The notes beneath the pieces are model-generated. The model saw only the letters and a program-made list of their open reading frames with translations. It had not been told where the DNA came from and made no database searches. A DNA stretch of 15,452 nucleotides from Phycisphaerae bacterium. Its GTDB lineage: Bacteria > Planctomycetota > Phycisphaerae > Tepidisphaerales > Tepidisphaeraceae. The DNA lies in the NCBI GenBank assembly GCA_014380825.1, contig JACMJD010000647.1:1-15452 (forward strand). The letters are read 5' to 3'. Below are positions 1 to 6,942 of the stretch, piece by piece (the first letter of the stretch is position 1; every line of letters begins with the position of its first letter). A program made the translations under genes and the position numbers.

Positions 1-434
1 ACCAATCGATTCGCCTCGGCGAACGCGCTGACCAAGTGGGTCATCCCGCTCTTGTCCCAGCCATGCTCGAAGCTGCGGCGGATGCTCTTGCCGTCGATCG
101 CGATCAGACGTGTGCCCTGCTGTTGGTGCTGATCTTTCAGCGAGGCCATCCAGTTGCTGAAGCAGCGCTCGAACGCTTCAGGATCGATCCGCGCAAAGAC
201 GCGTCCAAACGTGTCGTGGCTGGGCACGCCGTGCGCCAGATCCAAAAACGTGCTGAGCCACGCTCGCTTCGATTGAGCGAACATCGCCACGTCGACCCAA
301 CTGTCCGCCCCGCAGATCACCGCGCAGATCGCGATGGCGAACAGGTCGACCAGCCGATGAACATGGTTCGCTGCTCGCGGATCGGGCAGCTCGTCAAAGA
401 AGCGCAGAAAACCTCCGGTCGCTTGGGCGTCCAT
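1..434 (-). CDS. ISAs1-family transposase, N-terminal part (cut by window edge)
   Basis: The minus strand reads a 144-residue start of a DDE transposase that continues beyond the left edge. Residues 10-20 (FLRFFDELPDPR) and 64-95 (LAHGVPSHDTFGRVF, then IDPEAFERCFSNW) match the N-terminal DDE_Tnp_1-associated region of ISAs1-family transposases. RLIAIDGKSIRRSF at 109-122 holds the first catalytic Asp of the DDE triad (D114), and MTHLVSAFA follows. The family moves its own insertion sequence by cut-and-paste or related chemistry; the rest of the catalytic core is outside the window. The ATG at 434 is preceded by AGGAG (446-442) with a 7-base spacer, which fixes the start. The visible part has no frameshift or stop, so the copy may be intact. 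The leader between this start and the IS end at 582 is strongly folded. Confidence 0.93.
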   Translation of the reverse strand, partial: MDAQATGGFLRFFDELPDPRAANHVHRLVDLFAIAICAVICGADSWVDVAMFAQSKRAWLSTFLDLAHGVPSHDTFGRVFARIDPEAFERCFSNWMASLKDQHQQQGTRLIAIDGKSIRRSFEHGWDKSGMTHLVSAFAEANRL

Positions 435-450
435 GCGCAAGCTCCTGTGT

Positions 451-489
451 GAAGACCTTGGTATCAAGTCTTCGCGGAGGCCTCCGCGA
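451..489 (-). promoter_or_regulatory. Two adjoining hairpins in the transposase leader
   Basis: A perfect 18-bp palindrome lies at 472-489 (TCGCGGAGGCCTCCGCGA). Next to it is a hairpin at 451-473 with arms GAAGAC-TTG and CAA-GTCTTC, a single bulged C at 457 and a GTAT loop. Both lie between the IS end and the transposase ribosome-binding site at 446-442. Folded leaders of this kind in other insertion sequences limit transposase expression from outside transcripts. That role here is inference. Confidence 0.5.
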
Positions 490-563
490 CCGATCGAGAT
501 GTCATAGCAGATTGCTCACCGTGGCGCGATGCCTAACACGCGCCGAACTTCATCAGCCGATGT

Positions 564-582
564 GTCACGTGCGATTGCCCTG
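564..582 (-). repeat. Presumed left terminal inverted repeat of the ISAs1-type element
   Basis: Read on the minus strand, the sequence starting at 582 is CAGGGCAATCGCACGTGAC. It resembles the two ends at 598 and 672 and lies about 150 bp upstream of the transposase start, the distance expected of an IS end. The other end of the element is outside the window, so neither the repeat pair nor the target duplication can be confirmed here. Confidence 0.55.
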
Positions 583-597
583 GGTGAGGTGACGAAC

Positions 598-672
598 CAG
601 GGCGATTGCATCTGACCGTTACGCGCGGCGATCGCTTACTGTCATTCTGCCCCGCCACATGCGATTGCCCTG
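598..672. mobile_element. 75-bp mini-element bounded by ISAs1-like ends (MITE-like or IS debris)
   Basis: The stretch begins with CAGGGCGATTGCATCTGAC (from 598 on the plus strand) and ends, read on the minus strand from 672, with CAGGGCAATCGCATGTGGC. These inverted ends match at 12 of their first 14 positions and also match the end at 582. No coding capacity lies between them. No flanking direct repeat is visible: the 10 bases before 598 and after 672 differ. It may be a non-autonomous derivative moved by the neighbouring transposase, or leftover ends from nested insertions. It stops 34 bp before the start codon of the RNA methyltransferase gene. Confidence 0.5.
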
Positions 673-706
673 CCGGTTAGTGCTGTTCACCTTAGGATGG
701 TGATTT

Positions 707-1498
707 GTGAAGCGCGGTATTGCAATCTCGTCGATCGACGACCCACGGATCGCGAACTATCGCGACGTGAAAGATCGCGAGCTGGCCGTGATGAGCAACG
801 ACCTGTTCATGGTGGAGAGCGAGCAGCTCGTTCGGCGGTTGTTGGCCAGCTCGTTCGAGGTTGAGTCGGTTCTGGTGACCGAAAAGCGCGCAGCCGAGAT
901 CGCGGCGCTCGTGCCAGCGAACGTTCCCGTTTTCATCGCAGCCGCCGAAGTGGTGAATCAAATCATCGGGTTCAAGTTTCACTCCGGCATGATGGCGATC
1001 GCGCGGCGGGGGACGTCGCCGACGCTGGAGGAAGTCATCGCGGACAAGCAGCGCGCGTTGATCGTCGTTTGTCCGGAGATCGCGAACACGGAGAACCTCG
1101 GCAGCATGATCCGCATCGCCGCGGCCTTCGGCGCGGATGCGATGTTGATCGGCGAGCGGTCGTGTGATCCGTTCTTTCGCCAGAGCGTCCGCGTGTCGAT
1201 GGGGGCGGTGTTCAAGCTGCCGATCGTGCGATCAACGAACATCATCGCGGATCTCCGTTCGCTTCACGAGCGCGGCGTCGAGCTGGTCGCGACGGTGCTG
1301 GATGAATCCGCCGAGGCGCTCGGCGACGTGAAACCACCACCGCGCGTGGCGGTTCTGTTCGGCAACGAAGCGCAGGGATTATCGCCCGACCACATTGCGC
1401 TGTGCGGCCGGCGAGTGACGATTCCGATGAAGCTGGGGACCGACTCGCTGAACGTCGCGGTGGCGGCGGGGGTGTTTTTGTATCACTTCTCGCGGTAA
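707..1498 (+). CDS. SpoU/TrmH-family RNA 2'-O-methyltransferase
   Basis: This 263-residue protein should transfer a methyl group from S-adenosylmethionine to a ribose 2'-hydroxyl in tRNA or rRNA. The three SpoU signatures are present. Motif 1 is NTENLGSMIRIA (127-138), with the catalytic Arg at 136. Motif 2 is FGNEAQGL (218-225). Motif 3 is IPMKLGTDSLNVAVA (239-253), part of the trefoil knot that binds the cofactor. The N-terminal 100 residues look like the substrate-binding domain of TrmH/RlmB-type enzymes. The start is GTG at 707, with AGGA (694-697) nine bases upstream; an ATG at 697 is in another frame. The RNA target cannot be told from sequence, so no gene symbol is given. The stop lies two bases from the stop of the convergent small gene, and an IS-derived element ends just upstream. 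Confidence 0.92.
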   Translation: MKRGIAISSIDDPRIANYRDVKDRELAVMSNDLFMVESEQLVRRLLASSFEVESVLVTEKRAAEIAALVPANVPVFIAAAEVVNQIIGFKFHSGMMAIARRGTSPTLEEVIADKQRALIVVCPEIANTENLGSMIRIAAAFGADAMLIGERSCDPFFRQSVRVSMGAVFKLPIVRSTNIIADLRSLHERGVELVATVLDESAEALGDVKPPPRVAVLFGNEAQGLSPDHIALCGRRVTIPMKLGTDSLNVAVAAGVFLYHFSR

Positions 1499-1500
1499 CG

Positions 1501-1794
1501 CTACGCGGTGAGATCGAGATGCGGCGGCTCTTCGTCCGGCTGATCGTTGGTGTTCGAGAACTGTTTCGTGGTGCCGCGTTTTTTTCGAGGGTCGTGTCGC
1601 GTGTCGTCATCATGTACGCCGGCAACGGCGTCCGTGCTTTCGACTTCGTGCACAAATACATCCGCGCCTTGTTGCCCCGCGTTCTTCTTGAGCTCTTGTG
1701 TGCGGCGCACCTGGTTCACGCGCTCGGCGGATTGCTGGCGCTGCGCTTGAGCGGAAGGCAGGATCGCGCCGGCAAATGGATTCAGTTCGCTCAT
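1501..1794 (-). CDS. Small hydrophilic protein, unknown function (97 aa)
   Basis: A 97-residue hydrophilic protein beginning MSELNPFAGAILPSAQAQRQ. A Gln/Arg/Lys-rich, probably helical N-terminal half (15-40) is followed by FVHEVESTDAVAGVHDDD (47-64), a basic patch (DPRKKRG) and an acidic end PDEEPPHLDLTA. No signal peptide or membrane segment is visible. The layout (a HEVES-DAV segment and an LDLTA end) resembles small hypothetical proteins I associate with planctomycete genomes, but I know no function. The frame could be read from further upstream (1932), but that extension would run through a terminator and a hairpin, so the ATG at 1794 is preferred. No good ribosome-binding site lies directly before it; a perfect hairpin starts four bases upstream. 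The gene converges on the methyltransferase gene with a 2-bp gap. Confidence 0.7.
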   Translation of the reverse strand: MSELNPFAGAILPSAQAQRQQSAERVNQVRRTQELKKNAGQQGADVFVHEVESTDAVAGVHDDDTRHDPRKKRGTTKQFSNTNDQPDEEPPHLDLTA

Positions 1795-1798
1795 GATC

Positions 1799-1824
1799 GA
1801 TGAGGGGCACTCAAGCCCCTCATC
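1799..1824 (-). promoter_or_regulatory. Perfect 10-bp hairpin next to the start codon of the small gene
   Basis: The arms GATGAGGGGC (1799-1808) and GCCCCTCATC (1815-1824) are exact inverted complements around a 6-base loop. In minus-strand RNA the hairpin ends four bases before the ATG at 1794. The only purine-rich, SD-like sequence (GAGGGG) lies inside the distal arm. It could control translation initiation, or be a second terminator behind the SH3b gene, although no T-tract follows it. Confidence 0.5.
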
Positions 1825-1879
1825 AACTGATATCGGCACATTTCCATCTGACTTGGGCAGGAAAAGCCGGGAAATCCCA

Positions 1880-1920
1880 GAAAAGATAACGGCCCGAAAC
1901 GCATGAGGCGTTCCGGGCCG
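1880..1920 (-). terminator. Rho-independent terminator of the SH3b-domain gene
   Basis: In minus-strand RNA the arms CGGCCCGGAACGC (1920-1908) and GCGTTTCGGGCCG (1902-1890) pair over 13 bp with one G-U pair and a 5-base loop. The T-rich run TTATCTTTTC follows. On the plus strand the G-U pair becomes an A-C mismatch and no T-run follows, so the signal serves the minus strand. It lies 33 bp past the stop codon of the gene ending at 1953. Confidence 0.85.
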
Positions 1921-1952
1921 GCTGGGGCTCAAACAAATGGGAGAAACTCAGT

Positions 1953-3284
1953 TCACCGACCTTCGGTCTCGGCTCCCGTCGTCGCGGTTTCGCCGCCGGG
2001 CATCAGGCTCGGCGGGACGATCTGCGATGCGATCTTCGTGTACAGCTTCGACGGATCGACCGGCTCATACTCGGTCGGCGTGATGATGCGCAGGCTCAGT
2101 TGCGCGTCGGTCTGCGGTTCGCCTTTCACGCCGATGAACTGGCCGATGAACGATCCGAGCTTGCCGTCGTCGCTGCGGAGATAAACCACCGTGCGCCCGT
2201 TGGCTGGATCGGTCAGACGGAAGAGCGTTGACGGGCCGGCTTGCAGGCTGCTCGCCCGCAGCACACCGACGGCCGCGAAGTACTTCATGTCGGCGGCGCG
2301 GAGTCGCTGCTCGAGCTCTTCGCGCTCCGCCTTGAGCGCGACTTGCCGCTGCTTCATGTCTTCCTGCTGCTTCATGACCGCGACGAATTCTTCTTTGTCC
2401 TTCACGCGCGTTTTGAGATACCCGGTCTTCGCCTCGGCCATGCGACGCATGGTTTCCGGAAGACCCGAATCCGCTTTCGCCAGGCGCTCATAACCGGTGA
2501 GCATCGACGCGATGTCCTGCTGATCGAGCGACAGCTTGGTCATGTCGGCGTAGTCGGTTTCGAGCTTGTCGAATTCGCCCTCGGCATCCGCCAGCCCTGC
2601 GGGTTGGGTGGACGGGCCGGTGGTTGGCTGCGTGGTCGCGTCGGCGAACTGTGGGTTTTCGACGATCGCCGTGTCGTTCGACGTCGGATCCGTTGCCTGC
2701 GGCTGCGAGTTCTCAACCGGCGCGTTTACGGCGACTGGTTTGTCATCCATTGGCTGCGCCGTCGGATCGATCACCTTCGTCGCGTCGACGTACTGCTTGT
2801 TCACATAAAAGAACACACCTTCCGGCGGCTTGATTTTGAAGTACTCATCCTGCTCGCCCATGATCTGCACGGGTGACCCCGGCTCGAGCTTCGTCGCGAC
2901 TTTCGCCTTCATGCCATTGAGCTGGCTGCCGACGCGGACGTACAACGTGTTGGTGACCTTCCCCACGCTGCCGTCGCCGTGACGGTCGACGTACGCCTTG
3001 GAGACGTAACAGAAGCTTCCTTCTGGCGGGACGATCTTCAGCCATTCGAAGCGCAGCCCGACGACCGTGACCGGCGCGGCTTTGTCGAGCTTCATCACCG
3101 GGTAATCGTTGTCGCTCGGCCCGGAGCGCACGTACACCGCGTTGGCGTTGATCAGCCCGGCGGCGTGATATTTGGAGTTCTCGATGCTCGGCTCGGCGAC
3201 GTCCTGCGCGCGGAGCGCGACGCTGACTAGCAGCAAGAGCGAGGCAAAAGCAAGCGTAGACGTAAAGCGGCGAGCATGTGACAT
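1953..3284 (-). CDS. Secreted protein with two SH3b domains and a coiled coil
   Basis: A 443-residue exported protein of unknown process. A signal peptide covers about residues 1-26 (RR, a hydrophobic LAFASLLLLVSVAL stretch, then LRAQ). Two bacterial SH3-like repeats follow, at about 45-100 (NAVYVRSGPSDNDYPVMKL through FCYVSKAYVD) and 112-166 (NTLYVRVGS through FFYVNKQYVD). A Pro/Thr/Gln-rich linker (170-230, with TTQPTTGPSTQPAG) leads to a charged coiled coil (about 236-332, KQQEDMKQRQVALKAEREEL) and a compact C-terminal region (340-428). SH3b domains often bind peptidoglycan or cell-wall peptides, so an envelope role is likely. No catalytic domain is visible. The ATG at 3284 is preceded by GGAGG (3294-3290); a start 27 bases further out would place charged residues before the signal peptide. 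The gene has its own terminator and a candidate promoter. Confidence 0.85.
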   Translation of the reverse strand: MSHARRFTSTLAFASLLLLVSVALRAQDVAEPSIENSKYHAAGLINANAVYVRSGPSDNDYPVMKLDKAAPVTVVGLRFEWLKIVPPEGSFCYVSKAYVDRHGDGSVGKVTNTLYVRVGSQLNGMKAKVATKLEPGSPVQIMGEQDEYFKIKPPEGVFFYVNKQYVDATKVIDPTAQPMDDKPVAVNAPVENSQPQATDPTSNDTAIVENPQFADATTQPTTGPSTQPAGLADAEGEFDKLETDYADMTKLSLDQQDIASMLTGYERLAKADSGLPETMRRMAEAKTGYLKTRVKDKEEFVAVMKQQEDMKQRQVALKAEREELEQRLRAADMKYFAAVGVLRASSLQAGPSTLFRLTDPANGRTVVYLRSDDGKLGSFIGQFIGVKGEPQTDAQLSLRIITPTEYEPVDPSKLYTKIASQIVPPSLMPGGETATTGAETEGR

Positions 3285-3586
3285 GTGCACCTCCGTGCGC
3301 GACACCGGCATCCCTGCGAACCGGGATGATTCAGACCCGGAACGAGAACGTGGTCAACCCGTCGACGTGACAACTTCTTTTCGCCTGCGGAATTCTACGG
3401 TGCGCCCATTCGATCCGCACCGGTCCACGTTTGGCCCTATTCATACCGCGCAGACGCCAAATGTAAAGCAACAACTGCGCTGCTGAACTCGGAAATCGCG
3501 CGTTCAATCAACCCGGCTCGCGGCGGCGCTCGTAAATGACGGTACGAGGAATTCTGATAAACTGTCGGTCAGACTCCATTGCGCGC
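3285..3586. other. Divergent intergenic region between SH3b and arsS-like genes
   Basis: About 300 bp separate the two divergently transcribed genes. It holds the candidate minus-strand promoter, a 6-bp hairpin (CATCCC 3309-3314 with GGGATG 3323-3328) in the SH3b leader, and the leader of the radical SAM gene. No open frame in it looks coding. No convincing plus-strand promoter was found. Confidence 0.6.
3440..3467 (-). promoter_or_regulatory. Candidate sigma-70-like promoter for the SH3b gene
   Basis: On the minus strand TTTACA (3467-3462) and TATGAA (3445-3440) are separated by 16 bases and match the -35 and -10 consensus at 5/6 and 4/6 positions. This would give a leader of about 150 bases before the ATG at 3284. 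The match is by eye only. Confidence 0.35.
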
Positions 3587-4618
3587 ATGACGATCGCCTT
3601 GCCAATTTCCGAGACCCGCGATCACTTCGCCGAGCGCATGCGCGCTGATCGTCAAACGCTCGCGCGTCGTTCGCTCCGCACGCTCCAGCTCAACGTCGGA
3701 AAGATGTGCAATCTCGCTTGCCATCACTGTCACGTCGAAGCCGGACCGAAACGCACCGAGATCATGACCTGGCCAACCATGCAGCGCATCGTCGACTGGA
3801 TCGACCTGCACCGCGGCTCGCTCGGCGTCGAAGTCATCGACATCACCGGCGGCGCGCCGGAGATGAACCCGCACTTCCGCAAGCTCGTCGAGCAGCTCAC
3901 GTCGCGTGGGTTGCACGTGCTGGATCGCTGCAACCTGACGATCCTGCTCGATCACGGCTACGAAGACATGATCGCGTTCCTCGCGCGGCATAGTGTCGAG
4001 ATCGTCGCGTCGCTGCCGTGCTATCTGGAAGACAACGTCGACGCGCAACGCGGCAACGGCGTGTATCACGATTCGATCGAGGTGCTTCAGCGACTGAACA
4101 AAGCCGGCTACGGATTGCCGGATTCGAAATTGAAACTCGATCTGGTTTACAACCCGGTCGGCTATGGCTTGCCTCCTGAGCAACTGGCGCTCGAAGCGGA
4201 TTACAAGCGCGAGCTGTTGTCGCGACACGGAATTCATTTCCATCGGCTGTGGACGATCACGAACATGCCGATCGAGCGCTTCGAGCACGCGCTGCGCCGC
4301 GATCAGAAGTACGACGCGTACATGGACAAACTGCTGAATGCGCACCACGCCGGCAACGTCGAGAACGTGATGTGCCGCGACCTGGTGAGCGTCGGCTGGC
4401 AGGGCGCGGTGTACGATTGCGATTTCAATCAGATGCTGAGCATGGCGATCGATGCACCGTCCGATCTGGGCAACGACGAACACGTCGTCGAAGCGCACGC
4501 CAGAAAGCTGTGGGATTTCACGCCCGGCGAATTGCTCTCGCGCACGATTCGCACCGGATCGCATTGCTTCGGCTGCACGGCCGGCGCGGGATCGAGCTGC
4601 ACCGGCGCGCTGGGATAG
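3587..4618 (+). CDS. arsS: ArsS-like radical SAM protein (arsenosugar biosynthesis type)
   Basis: A 343-residue radical SAM enzyme. The [4Fe-4S]/SAM motif is CNLACHHC (C41, C45, C48), within LQLNVGKMCNLACHHCHVEA. It is followed by the SAM-binding stretch DITGGAPEMNPHF (85-97) and the family-typical LDRCNLTIL (112-120). Further conserved cysteines are C263 (VMCRD), C278 (YDCDFNQ) and the C-terminal set HCFGCTAGAGSSCTGAL (C327, C330, C338), which probably ligates another cluster. This Cys-rich C-terminus defines the ArsS family, thought to add the 5'-deoxyadenosyl moiety to dimethylarsenite on the way to arsenosugars. No arsM-like methyltransferase or other ars gene lies nearby, so the substrate here is uncertain. 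The start at 3587 gives the usual short lead before LQLNV; an ATG at 3536 is possible. Neither start has a good ribosome-binding site. Confidence 0.87.
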   Translation: MTIALPISETRDHFAERMRADRQTLARRSLRTLQLNVGKMCNLACHHCHVEAGPKRTEIMTWPTMQRIVDWIDLHRGSLGVEVIDITGGAPEMNPHFRKLVEQLTSRGLHVLDRCNLTILLDHGYEDMIAFLARHSVEIVASLPCYLEDNVDAQRGNGVYHDSIEVLQRLNKAGYGLPDSKLKLDLVYNPVGYGLPPEQLALEADYKRELLSRHGIHFHRLWTITNMPIERFEHALRRDQKYDAYMDKLLNAHHAGNVENVMCRDLVSVGWQGAVYDCDFNQMLSMAIDAPSDLGNDEHVVEAHARKLWDFTPGELLSRTIRTGSHCFGCTAGAGSSCTGALG

Positions 4619-4700
4619 TTGGTCCCGCGGCGATAGCGTCCGTGCTGGTCAGCGGCACGCGATCGCTCCTTCGAATCATGCGAGGATGAGCGAGCTCAAC

Positions 4701-4781
4701 TGTCATCCTGAACGATGTGAAGGATCTCGGGAAACAAGCGCCGTTCGCCTGCCGAGATCCTTCACTTCGTTCAGGATGACA
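4701..4781. repeat. Long inverted repeat of the [16 protein letters not shown] type, overlapping the hemL 3' end
   Basis: Two 30-base arms (4701-4730 and 4752-4781) are inverted complements with a single mismatch and a 21-base loop. Translated on the minus strand the repeat gives the peptide [10 protein letters not shown], a spurious peptide familiar from many bacterial and metagenomic annotations, so this is probably a dispersed mobile repeat. It lies between the convergent arsS-like and hemL genes and could serve as a bidirectional terminator, although no T-run flanks it. The right arm encodes the final residues (SS) and stop codon of hemL. Confidence 0.85.
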
Positions 4782-6114
4782 TGCCAGATACGACCTTGAA
4801 CGCGGCGTCGGCCGCTTCAATCGTTTCGTCGATCGCCTCGTCCGTGTGCGCCAATCCGACGAACAACGCTTCGTATTGGCTCGGCGCCAGATACACGCCT
4901 CGCTCGAGCATCGCGTGGAAGAACTTGGCGAACTTCGACGTGTCGGCGGCGAGCGCGTCGGGGAAGTTGTTGACGGGCCGGCCCTTTTCTTTGACGAAGT
5001 ACAAGCCGATCATCGAGCCGACGCGATTGACCGCCAGCGGAACGTTGTTCTCTTCCGCCGCCGCCGAAATTCCGCGCGCCAGGCGATCGCTTCGCTCTTC
5101 CAATGTCTCGTAGCTGCCCGGCTCGGCGAGGATTTCCAGCGTCGCCAATCCACCGCCCATTGCCAGCGGATTGCCGCTGAGCGTTCCCGCTTGATACACC
5201 GGACCAGCGGGGCTGATCATTTCCATCAGCTCGCGTCGCGCGCCGTACGCGCCGACCGGCAATCCGCCGCCGATCACTTTGCCCAGACACGTGATGTCGG
5301 GCTTGATGTGATATCGCACCTGCGCGCCGCCCCAGGCGACGCGGAAGCCGGTCATCACTTCGTCGAAGATCAGCAGCGCGCCGTGTTTGTTGCAAAGGTC
5401 GCGCAGACCCGCGAGATATCCGGCGCAGGGCGCGACGAGTCCCATGTTTCCCGCGACCGGTTCGACCAGGAACGCCGCGATCTGCGATCCTTGTTGCTCG
5501 AACAATTTCTGCGCGCTGGCGAGATCGTTGTACTGAACCACCAGCGTATTCGATGTGATCGACTGCGGAATTCCAGGACTGCTCGGCGTGCCGTGCGTCA
5601 GCGCGCCGCTGCCGGCTTCAACGAGCAGTCCATCCGCGTGGCCGTGATAGCAGCCAATGCACTTCACGATCGCATCGCGCTTAGTGGCCGCCCGCGCGAG
5701 TCGGATTGCGCTCATCACCGCTTCGGTGCCGCTGTTGACGAATCGCACCATCTCGATCGACGGCAGGGCGTTGACGATCACGCCCGCGAGCTGCGTCTCC
5801 GCTTCGGTCGGCGCGCCGAAGCTCGTGCCGCGACCAATCGCTTTGCTCAGCGCCGCCACCACGCGCTCGTTCGCATGCCCGACGATCATCGGCCCGTAGC
5901 TGGCGACGTAGTCGATGTACGTGTTGCCGTCGATGTCGGTCACGGTGCAGCCGCTCGCGAGCTTGATGAACACCGGCGTGCCGCCCACCGACTTGAACGC
6001 CCGCACGGGCGAGCTCACGCCGCCAGGCATCAGATTCAGGGCTCTCTCGAACGCAGCTTTCGAGGCGTCCGTGCGCGGCGGGATCGAGGGAATCGCATCG
6101 GTTGAGTCAGGCAT
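4771..6114 (-). CDS. hemL: Glutamate-1-semialdehyde 2,1-aminomutase
   Basis: A 447-residue PLP enzyme that converts glutamate-1-semialdehyde to 5-aminolevulinate, the last step of the C5 route to tetrapyrroles (heme, B12). Family signatures are clear: [13 protein letters not shown] (28-40), [19 protein letters not shown] (124-142), YHGHADG (156-162), [13 protein letters not shown] (248-260, with the Asp that contacts the PLP ring nitrogen) and [16 protein letters not shown] (276-291), where K279 forms the Schiff base. [12 protein letters not shown] (308-319) follows. The ATG at 6114 gives an N-terminal tail of about 18 Pro/Ser-rich residues before the conserved fold; no strong ribosome-binding site precedes it. 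The last residues (MSS) and stop come from a dispersed inverted repeat, so the original C-terminus has been slightly altered. No other heme gene is nearby. Confidence 0.96.
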   Translation of the reverse strand: MPDSTDAIPSIPPRTDASKAAFERALNLMPGGVSSPVRAFKSVGGTPVFIKLASGCTVTDIDGNTYIDYVASYGPMIVGHANERVVAALSKAIGRGTSFGAPTEAETQLAGVIVNALPSIEMVRFVNSGTEAVMSAIRLARAATKRDAIVKCIGCYHGHADGLLVEAGSGALTHGTPSSPGIPQSITSNTLVVQYNDLASAQKLFEQQGSQIAAFLVEPVAGNMGLVAPCAGYLAGLRDLCNKHGALLIFDEVMTGFRVAWGGAQVRYHIKPDITCLGKVIGGGLPVGAYGARRELMEMISPAGPVYQAGTLSGNPLAMGGGLATLEILAEPGSYETLEERSDRLARGISAAAEENNVPLAVNRVGSMIGLYFVKEKGRPVNNFPDALAADTSKFAKFFHAMLERGVYLAPSQYEALFVGLAHTDEAIDETIEAADAAFKVVSGMSS

Positions 6115-6700
6115 TGGCGTCGATGGTAAAGTGACCGCCCGCAAGCGGCAATTTCGCCGTCGGTCCGCTCCAAAAGCCACACCTCGATTTCGCATTCTTC
6201 CACCCTTCATTGCCGCTTCAATCGACCCGAGCCATTCGTAACCACGCTTCGCCGTCGAACCGCGGAGTACCTTCGGCTAACCACCGCCCAACCACCCGCT
6301 GAAGTTCGGCAGCGCATTTGCGCCATCGCCGAGCCACAACTCTGACCTCCACTTTGCATGGGTTCGTTCCGCTACATTCGATCACATTTTCCCGCCGCAT
6401 CTCCTTCGGTTTTCCGTCTATCCCCCGGCCCGGCCGATACTTCCGTCGCGGCATCGCCTTTGGCTCTTTGGCTTCGCCGGCGCGATTTCACAAAGTCAAA
6501 AGTGAGGAGAAATCCGCAGCTACAAATTGTGAGAATTTGAATCGCGCTCGCCGTTGGAACGTTGGCGAGCAACCGACCAACCCGCGAACACGCGCAGACC
6601 GCGTGGCGGGACAAGCATTCTACGTCAAAACCCCAATAAGAGCGGCCAAAATAGCGATTTGTCCCAACCCCCAGCACGGCCAGTGCTTGCGACCAGCACA

Positions 6701-6809
6701 CCACGACAACGCTTTCGTTTAGCCCCGCCGCTTGCGGCGTTCCGGTTTTCCCGACGGTCAAGAAATCACCCGCCGCAAGCGGCGGGGCTAAACGGGGTCG
6801 TAGTCGTGG
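6701..6809. repeat. Large inverted repeat, 39-base arms with a 24-bp perfect core
   Basis: The arms are 6701-6739 and 6771-6809. The inner 24 bases of the left arm (6716-6739, containing TTTAGCCCCGCCGCTTGCGG) are exactly complementary to 6771-6794. The outer 15 match at 10 positions. The loop is 31 bases. No gene lies within it. A 13-base piece of the same sequence (CGGCGGGGCTAAA) recurs at 11728-11740, after dnaK, which suggests a dispersed intergenic repeat family. Confidence 0.8.
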
Positions 6810-6811
6810 AA

Positions 6812-6834
6812 AGGTGACATCCAGGATGTCACCT
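6812..6834. repeat. Tight palindrome beside the large inverted repeat
   Basis: AGGTGACATCC (6812-6822) and GGATGTCACCT (6824-6834) are exact inverted complements separated by one base. It begins three bases after the right arm of the large inverted repeat ends, and is probably part of the same composite repeat. Confidence 0.65.
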
Positions 6835-6914
6835 CTTCCGATCCGATCTGAGCAGATAAACCAACGTGACCGCTTATTCTGCCTCTTGTTCTGCCTGATT
6901 TTTTTGAATTTTGC

Positions 6915-6942
6915 TTGATGTCGCATCGTCGGTGGTTAATAT
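6915..6942 (+). promoter_or_regulatory. Candidate promoter of the PEP-CTERM gene
   Basis: TTGATG (6915-6920) and TAATAT (6937-6942) are 16 bases apart, each matching the sigma-70 consensus at 4/6 positions. The AT-rich TTAATATG stands out in GC-rich surroundings. Transcription would start near 6949 and give a leader of about 100 bases. This was judged by eye only. Confidence 0.3.

Noticed and set aside
36..452. Plus-strand open frame of 138 codons
   Set aside because: It is the antisense shadow of the transposase, whose minus-strand translation shows clear family motifs.
3569..4564. Minus-strand open frame of 331 codons
   Set aside because: It is the shadow of the arsS-like gene; the His/Arg/Val-rich translation is typical of antisense frames in GC-rich DNA.
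4452..4820. Short frames on both strands containing [13 protein letters not shown] peptides
   Set aside because: These are translations of the dispersed inverted repeat, a known source of false gene calls.
4846..6105. Plus-strand open frame of 419 codons
   Set aside because: Shadow of hemL, with an Arg/His/Asp-heavy composition and no family signature.
6218..6454. Minus-strand open frame of 78 codons (MPRRKYRPGRGIDGKPKEMR start)
   Set aside because: Arg-rich, mixed codon third bases and no recognised family; considered non-coding.
6372..6926. Minus-strand open frame of 184 codons in the gene-free region
   Set aside because: It runs through the large inverted repeat and the AT-rich stretch, has no family motifs and no steady third-base bias. 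A real gene cannot be fully excluded.
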